Source: CAXTSE01 sp035554115 (GTDB lineage: Bacteria; Actinomycetota; Actinomycetes; Actinomycetales; Microbacteriaceae). Taken from it: DNA of 9,312 nt. A program made the position numbers and the translations under genes. Shown one piece after another: positions 6,335 through 9,312 of this stretch. The stretch is taken from contig DATMIW010000068.1 in the NCBI GenBank assembly GCA_035554115.1, forward strand, positions 1-9,312, in the 5' to 3' direction. The notes beneath the pieces are model-generated. The model worked only from the letters and a program-made list of their open reading frames with translations. It made no database searches and had not been told where the DNA came from. Each line of letters opens with the position of its first letter. Within the stretch, counting starts at the first letter, position 1.

Positions 6335-6790
6335 TCAGCTCTGAACTTCAAGCCGCGCCCGGCGTAAAGGCAGGCCAACTAAGACACCCGTGAGCACTGC
6401 AGCTGCGACGGGGACGAAAACCCACGCGAACGCTGACACCGGAGCCCAACCGTCACCGCCCAGAATCATCCTCCAGATGTAATCGCAGACGGCCCAACCA
6501 GGGAGAGTCGCTGCTGTAACACGCAACCACGGTCTCCGTAGAGGGCGAAAGAGGTAGAGGAGGGGCACGGCCACCACAAGGACGCCGACGGCCATCACTA
6601 GGCTCCACGTCACCCCAAGAGCTGTCATCAACAGAATCCATCCAAGGTTCGAAACCTCGAGGAACGGGAACGGCGAGAACAATTCGAGAGGAAACGAAAA
6701 GGTCACTGGGACCGCAATGATAAATACCCACACGATGGTTCGGCGGATCACCTTGGGCTCGACCCGAGCTCTCCTCTGTTTAGGGCTCAC
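6335..6790 (-). CDS. Small membrane protein of unknown function (four predicted helices)
   Basis: A 151-residue protein from GTG 6790. The N-terminus is basic (SPKQRRARVEPKVIRR). Four hydrophobic segments follow: about 17-36 (TIVWVFIIAVPVTFSF), 48-80 (with LVMAVGVLVVAVPLLYLF), 91-108 (AATLPGWAVCDYIW) and 115-142 (SAFAWVFVPVAAAVLTGVLVG). A short basic tail ends it. I recognise no family. No Shine-Dalgarno precedes the GTG. TAGAGT ends exactly 6 nt before it and may be a -10 box for a leaderless message. It lies 41 nt after the DUF2071 gene on the same strand, so it could also be read from that unit. The 80 nt between its stop and tRNA-Val(CAC) hold no convincing terminator. Confidence 0.75.
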   Translation of the reverse strand: MSPKQRRARVEPKVIRRTIVWVFIIAVPVTFSFPLELFSPFPFLEVSNLGWILLMTALGVTWSLVMAVGVLVVAVPLLYLFRPLRRPWLRVTAATLPGWAVCDYIWRMILGGDGWAPVSAFAWVFVPVAAAVLTGVLVGLPLRRARLEVQS

Positions 6791-6831
6791 TCAGGGACTC
6801 TATCCCCTGCCCCACCAATATTTGCGAGCCC

Positions 6832-7563
6832 TCACGTCGAAGCGTGCTCTTTCCGTCGCCCGAATCGCGTTGTCACTCCCGGAGAGAAGAGCACCGAGTC
6901 CGGGGCTCTTCCGACAATGCCCGGTATCCCTGCCGCAGCTAGGAGCCCGTCGTCGATCTGCAACAGCTCTACCGAGTGCAGAACCCACGGCTCGTGCTCG
7001 TTCGGCACGAATTGCGTACGACCCCTCGTACGGGTGAACATGCCCCATCGCGCCGTCAGGAAGTCCTCGAGAGGCGTTGACAGGATCGGAGACCCCACCC
7101 GAGCAACAACCCGACTGTGGGGCCCACCGCCAATCCGCTGGGACGTGTAACTGCGCAGATCGCCGTCTACTCGCATCCGGGTCGCTGCCCAGAAGTACGG
7201 CAGAGAGAATGCCGCGCGAGCCGCTAGGACTGCCGCAAGCCGTGACGCCTCCAGAGACCGGAAGACGACTCCCCTGCGTCCCTTTTGGTCCACGGCGTAC
7301 AGACGGACATTGAGCTCGACGAACGCACCGAAATACGGCACCGGTGGGCTGCCAAACAGGGTCGCCTAATCGAGCAGGAACGGGATCAACCCGACCCAGC
7401 TCGTTCCATCAAACTCGTCCGGCACCAGTCCAGCAGGCAACAAAGGGGCAACATCGGAACTGTCAACACGCCAATGCAGAAAGGTCAGTTCGCTCCATCG
7501 CTGGCTCGCTATCGCGGTTCCGCGCATAGCTGGTGCTTCGCGAGTGATCGGCTGCGGAACCAT
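6832..7563 (-). pseudogene. DUF2071 (YqjF-like) gene broken by one in-frame TAG
   Basis: Two halves of one DUF2071-type protein lie in the same frame, separated by a single TAG at 7368-7366. The first 65 residues carry the family's start, QRWSELTFLHWRVD, LLPAGLVPDEFDGTSWVG and LIPFLLD. After the TAG the frame goes on with ATLFGSPPVPYFGAFVELNV, then GRRGVVFRSLEASRLAAVLA and ARAAFSLPYFWA, to a tail ending SPGVTTRFGRRKEHAST. No other stop or frameshift is seen over 243 sense codons, so the event is recent, a sequencing error, or tolerated. The start ATG 7563 overlaps the upstream stop as TAATG, a typical coupling junction. The downstream half could restart at GTG 7341. DUF2071 proteins have no settled function. 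Confidence 0.85.
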
Positions 7564-8585
7564 TAGCGCGCCGCAAATCGAGCCGTCGCCCATGACACCC
7601 AAGCGACCAAGACCGACCAAGCAATCACTACGAGGACGGCGAACAGGGGCGGCGCCAACCCGCTCGCATTTCCGGTGAACAGCACTCCGGTCATATCCCC
7701 CGCGATCGGCGAGGCAAGAAACCCCATGAGAGTCGCCGCCCCAACAGCGGCCGTGGCCCGCCGCACGGCCAACCATTTGTGCGGTCGGATCGAGAGCACC
7801 AGCGCGCCGACAGCTCCGGCCGCCACTGCGGCGATCTCGCCCCACGGCGACCCCACTGTCGCCACCCCTGCGAGAGTCGCTGGCATGCCGACCAAGAGCC
7901 CGAACATCATCGATCGGATCACGGGGCGCCGATGACCGCGCAATAGGTCCACCACAGTCCATCCGATTGCTGCACAGAGCGGACCGATCACGGCTCCGGC
8001 GAGAATGCGCGGGAAATAGGCGTCAACAACTCCCTCGAGGTGCGCCAGCCAGAGAATGAAGGCGACCCACAGCGCGAGAACGGCAAGGATCTGAACGATG
8101 GGACGATTAGCGGTCGGATGAGCGGTCCACGGGTCCGACGGCATCCGGATACCGGCCGACCGGGAGACAAGCAGGAACGCAACAGCCGTGAATGCCAGGG
8201 GAAGCGCGCCCCCAAAGTCATCGATCCGACATGATGCTTCCCCGCAACCGGAGGCCACAGCCATGGTCACGAGTGCGGTGGATGGAAACACCAGCAGGGC
8301 CCACCCAGTCATAGGAGCCCAGGCAAAACGACCCGAAAATCCGAGAGCAGCAGAAGCGGAGGCGAGCGCCACGGAGGTCGGAATCGCCCAGAACCCCAAC
8401 CCCAGGGGGAAGGCGAGCGGCAGGCCGGCTAGCGCCCCGCCACCGACGGTAACGACGCATGACGCCACCCCGAGAGCGACGGCAGGCCACGACATCCATT
8501 TCCCGCGTATGGGACGCGTGAGGGTCAGTACTGCTGCTGTGGCCAGAAGCGCTGCGGCGAATCCAATCGGCGTCAGCGCGTTCAC
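7563..8585 (-). CDS. Diverged ammonium-transporter-like membrane protein lacking the pore histidines
   Basis: A protein of 340 residues with many hydrophobic helices. Aligned by eye with the Amt gene next to it, it keeps the fold-level pattern. WALLVFP...CRIDDFGGALPLAFTAVAFLLV matches the Amt segment around DFAGGTVVHINAG. VQILAVLALWVAFILWLAHL matches LLWFGWFGFNAGS. GWTVVDLLRGHRRPVIRSMM then FGLLVGMPATLAGVATVGSP matches the AWLL...SGAVAGLVAITPA region. GAATLMGFLASPIAG matches GVHLVGGIVGTLYLG. In this alignment both twin-histidine positions are lost (Leu and Ala) and FNAGS becomes WLAHL, so ammonium conduction is unlikely. The start is GTG 8585 (NALTPIGF), because a hairpin terminator of the upstream gene lies at 8599-8630; the frame is open to a GTG at 8633. 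Its stop overlaps the DUF2071 start. The role is unknown. Confidence 0.75.
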   Translation of the reverse strand: MNALTPIGFAAALLATAAVLTLTRPIRGKWMSWPAVALGVASCVVTVGGGALAGLPLAFPLGLGFWAIPTSVALASASAALGFSGRFAWAPMTGWALLVFPSTALVTMAVASGCGEASCRIDDFGGALPLAFTAVAFLLVSRSAGIRMPSDPWTAHPTANRPIVQILAVLALWVAFILWLAHLEGVVDAYFPRILAGAVIGPLCAAIGWTVVDLLRGHRRPVIRSMMFGLLVGMPATLAGVATVGSPWGEIAAVAAGAVGALVLSIRPHKWLAVRRATAAVGAATLMGFLASPIAGDMTGVLFTGNASGLAPPLFAVLVVIAWSVLVAWVSWATARFAAR

Positions 8586-8598
8586 AGGACACAGAATA

Positions 8599-8630
8599 CG
8601 GGGCACCGCCTCAGAAGAGACGATGCCCCG
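8599..8630 (-). terminator. Hairpin terminator after amt
   Basis: A 14-bp stem with a TTCT loop lies 26 nt after the amt stop. Outer arms are CGGGGCA/TGCCCCG, continued inward through TCGTCTC/GAGGCGG. As minus-strand RNA all 14 positions pair, two of them as G·U. As plus-strand RNA the same two positions are C·A mismatches, so the structure belongs to the minus transcript. It is followed by TATTCT, only a moderate U-tract, so partial read-through into the next gene is possible. Confidence 0.7.
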
Positions 8631-8656
8631 CACCCCAGGCCGAAGCCCTACACCGA

Positions 8657-9312
8657 CTACGCCTTTGTGTCGGCGAGCACGTAGCCCTCTTCACCGTGGA
8701 TCGCAATGTCGACCCCGGCAACCTCATCTTCGTTCTTGATACGGAAGCCCATCGTCTTCTCGATCACGAACCCGATGATGAAGGCAAGTACGAACGAGTA
8801 GATCGCTACCGAGAAGGCCGCGATGGCCTGCACCAGGAGCTGGGCGCCGTTGGCACCGTAGGCGAGGCCTGTGCCGTTGGCAAAGAAGCCGAGGTACAGC
8901 GTTCCGACAATTCCACCGACGAGGTGAACGCCCACGACATCAAGCGAGTCATCAAAGCCGAGCTTGTACTTCAGGTCGATGGCCAGGGCGCAGATCGCGC
9001 CGGCGAGGATGCCGAGCAGAATCGCGTATCCAGGAGTCAGCGAGCCACAGGCAGGGGTGATCGCAACGAGACCAGCAACAGCTCCGGACGCAGCGCCGAT
9101 CGATGTCGGCTTTCCGTCGCGGATCTTCTCGACCAGAAGCCAGGCGAGCAACGCGGCGGCTGGTGCAGCGAGCGTGTTGACGAAGACGAGAGCGGCGGTG
9201 TTGTCCGCGGCAAGCTCCGATCCGGCATTGAAGCCGAACCAGCCGAACCACAGGAGCCCTGCACCCAACAAGACGAACGGCGGGTTGTGCGGAGTGTGTG
9301 CACCCTTGGCGA
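8657..9312 (-). CDS. amt: Ammonium transporter Amt, C-terminal part (5' end beyond the window)
   Basis: The last 218 residues of an Amt/MEP-family ammonium channel of the cytoplasmic membrane, running off the right edge. It opens with GAHTPHNPPFVLLG and LLWFGWFGFNAGSEL, the family signature holding the Phe and Ser of the pore mouth. SGAVAGLVAITPACGSLTP and DDSLDVVGVHLVGGIVGTL follow; the latter has the second histidine of the twin-His pore. After the last helix the cytoplasmic tail reads EVAGVDIAIHGEEGY, resembling the conserved tail that in characterised Amt proteins contacts PII (GlnK). The stop is TAG 8659-8657. A hairpin terminator follows, and then an Amt-like paralog instead of the commonly seen glnK gene. 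Expression under nitrogen limitation is expected from the family, but the promoter is outside this window. Confidence 0.97.
   Translation of the reverse strand, partial: AKGAHTPHNPPFVLLGAGLLWFGWFGFNAGSELAADNTAALVFVNTLAAPAAALLAWLLVEKIRDGKPTSIGAASGAVAGLVAITPACGSLTPGYAILLGILAGAICALAIDLKYKLGFDDSLDVVGVHLVGGIVGTLYLGFFANGTGLAYGANGAQLLVQAIAAFSVAIYSFVLAFIIGFVIEKTMGFRIKNEDEVAGVDIAIHGEEGYVLADTKA

Noticed and set aside
7363..7371. Recoding of the TAG as a non-standard amino acid
   Set aside because: A single TAG in a gene of unknown function, with no sign of recoding machinery in the window, is better explained by mutation or error. Other genes here use TAG as a normal stop (tetR, exporter, dehydrogenase, amt).

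Overview
The window looks like a chromosomal stretch from a high-GC actinobacterium. Codon use is strongly G/C-ending, the promoter-like hexamers are of the TANNNT type, several genes seem to start without a Shine-Dalgarno sequence, and the protein types and tRNA set fit. Microbacteriaceae is my best guess at family level, made by eye without a search. Most of the window is housekeeping or mildly accessory. I see no CRISPR array, insertion sequence or phage gene.

Left part (1-2629, minus strand): a tetR-type regulator is followed after 6 nt by a large membrane glycosyltransferase with an N-terminal MshEN-like domain. The glycosyltransferase overlaps by 32 nt the start of a further membrane-protein gene that runs off the left edge. 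These three genes can form one transcription unit.

Centre-left (2630-5328, plus strand): a 14-TM DHA2-type MFS exporter diverges from tetR across a 57-bp spacer. The spacer holds a perfect 7-bp-arm operator palindrome and two face-to-face promoters whose -10 boxes put the start site on the A of each ATG. The exporter is followed by a zinc-dependent alcohol dehydrogenase/aldehyde reductase. A strong, apparently bidirectional terminator ends this unit. The likely role is inducible export plus reduction of a toxic small molecule.

Centre (5302-6254): a tRNA operon on the minus strand, Gly(GCC)-Cys(GCA)-Val(GAC), has a recognisable promoter. Next come a minus-strand DUF4190-like membrane protein and a plus-strand tRNA-Val(CAC). 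The two Val tRNAs form an inverted pair.

Right part (6335-9312, minus strand): in transcription order, the 3' part of an ammonium transporter (Amt) with a hairpin terminator, a diverged Amt-like paralog that has lost the pore histidines, a DUF2071 gene joined to it by a TAATG stop/start overlap but broken by one in-frame TAG, and a small four-helix membrane protein. The degenerate Amt paralog coupled to a DUF2071 gene is the least ordinary thing here.
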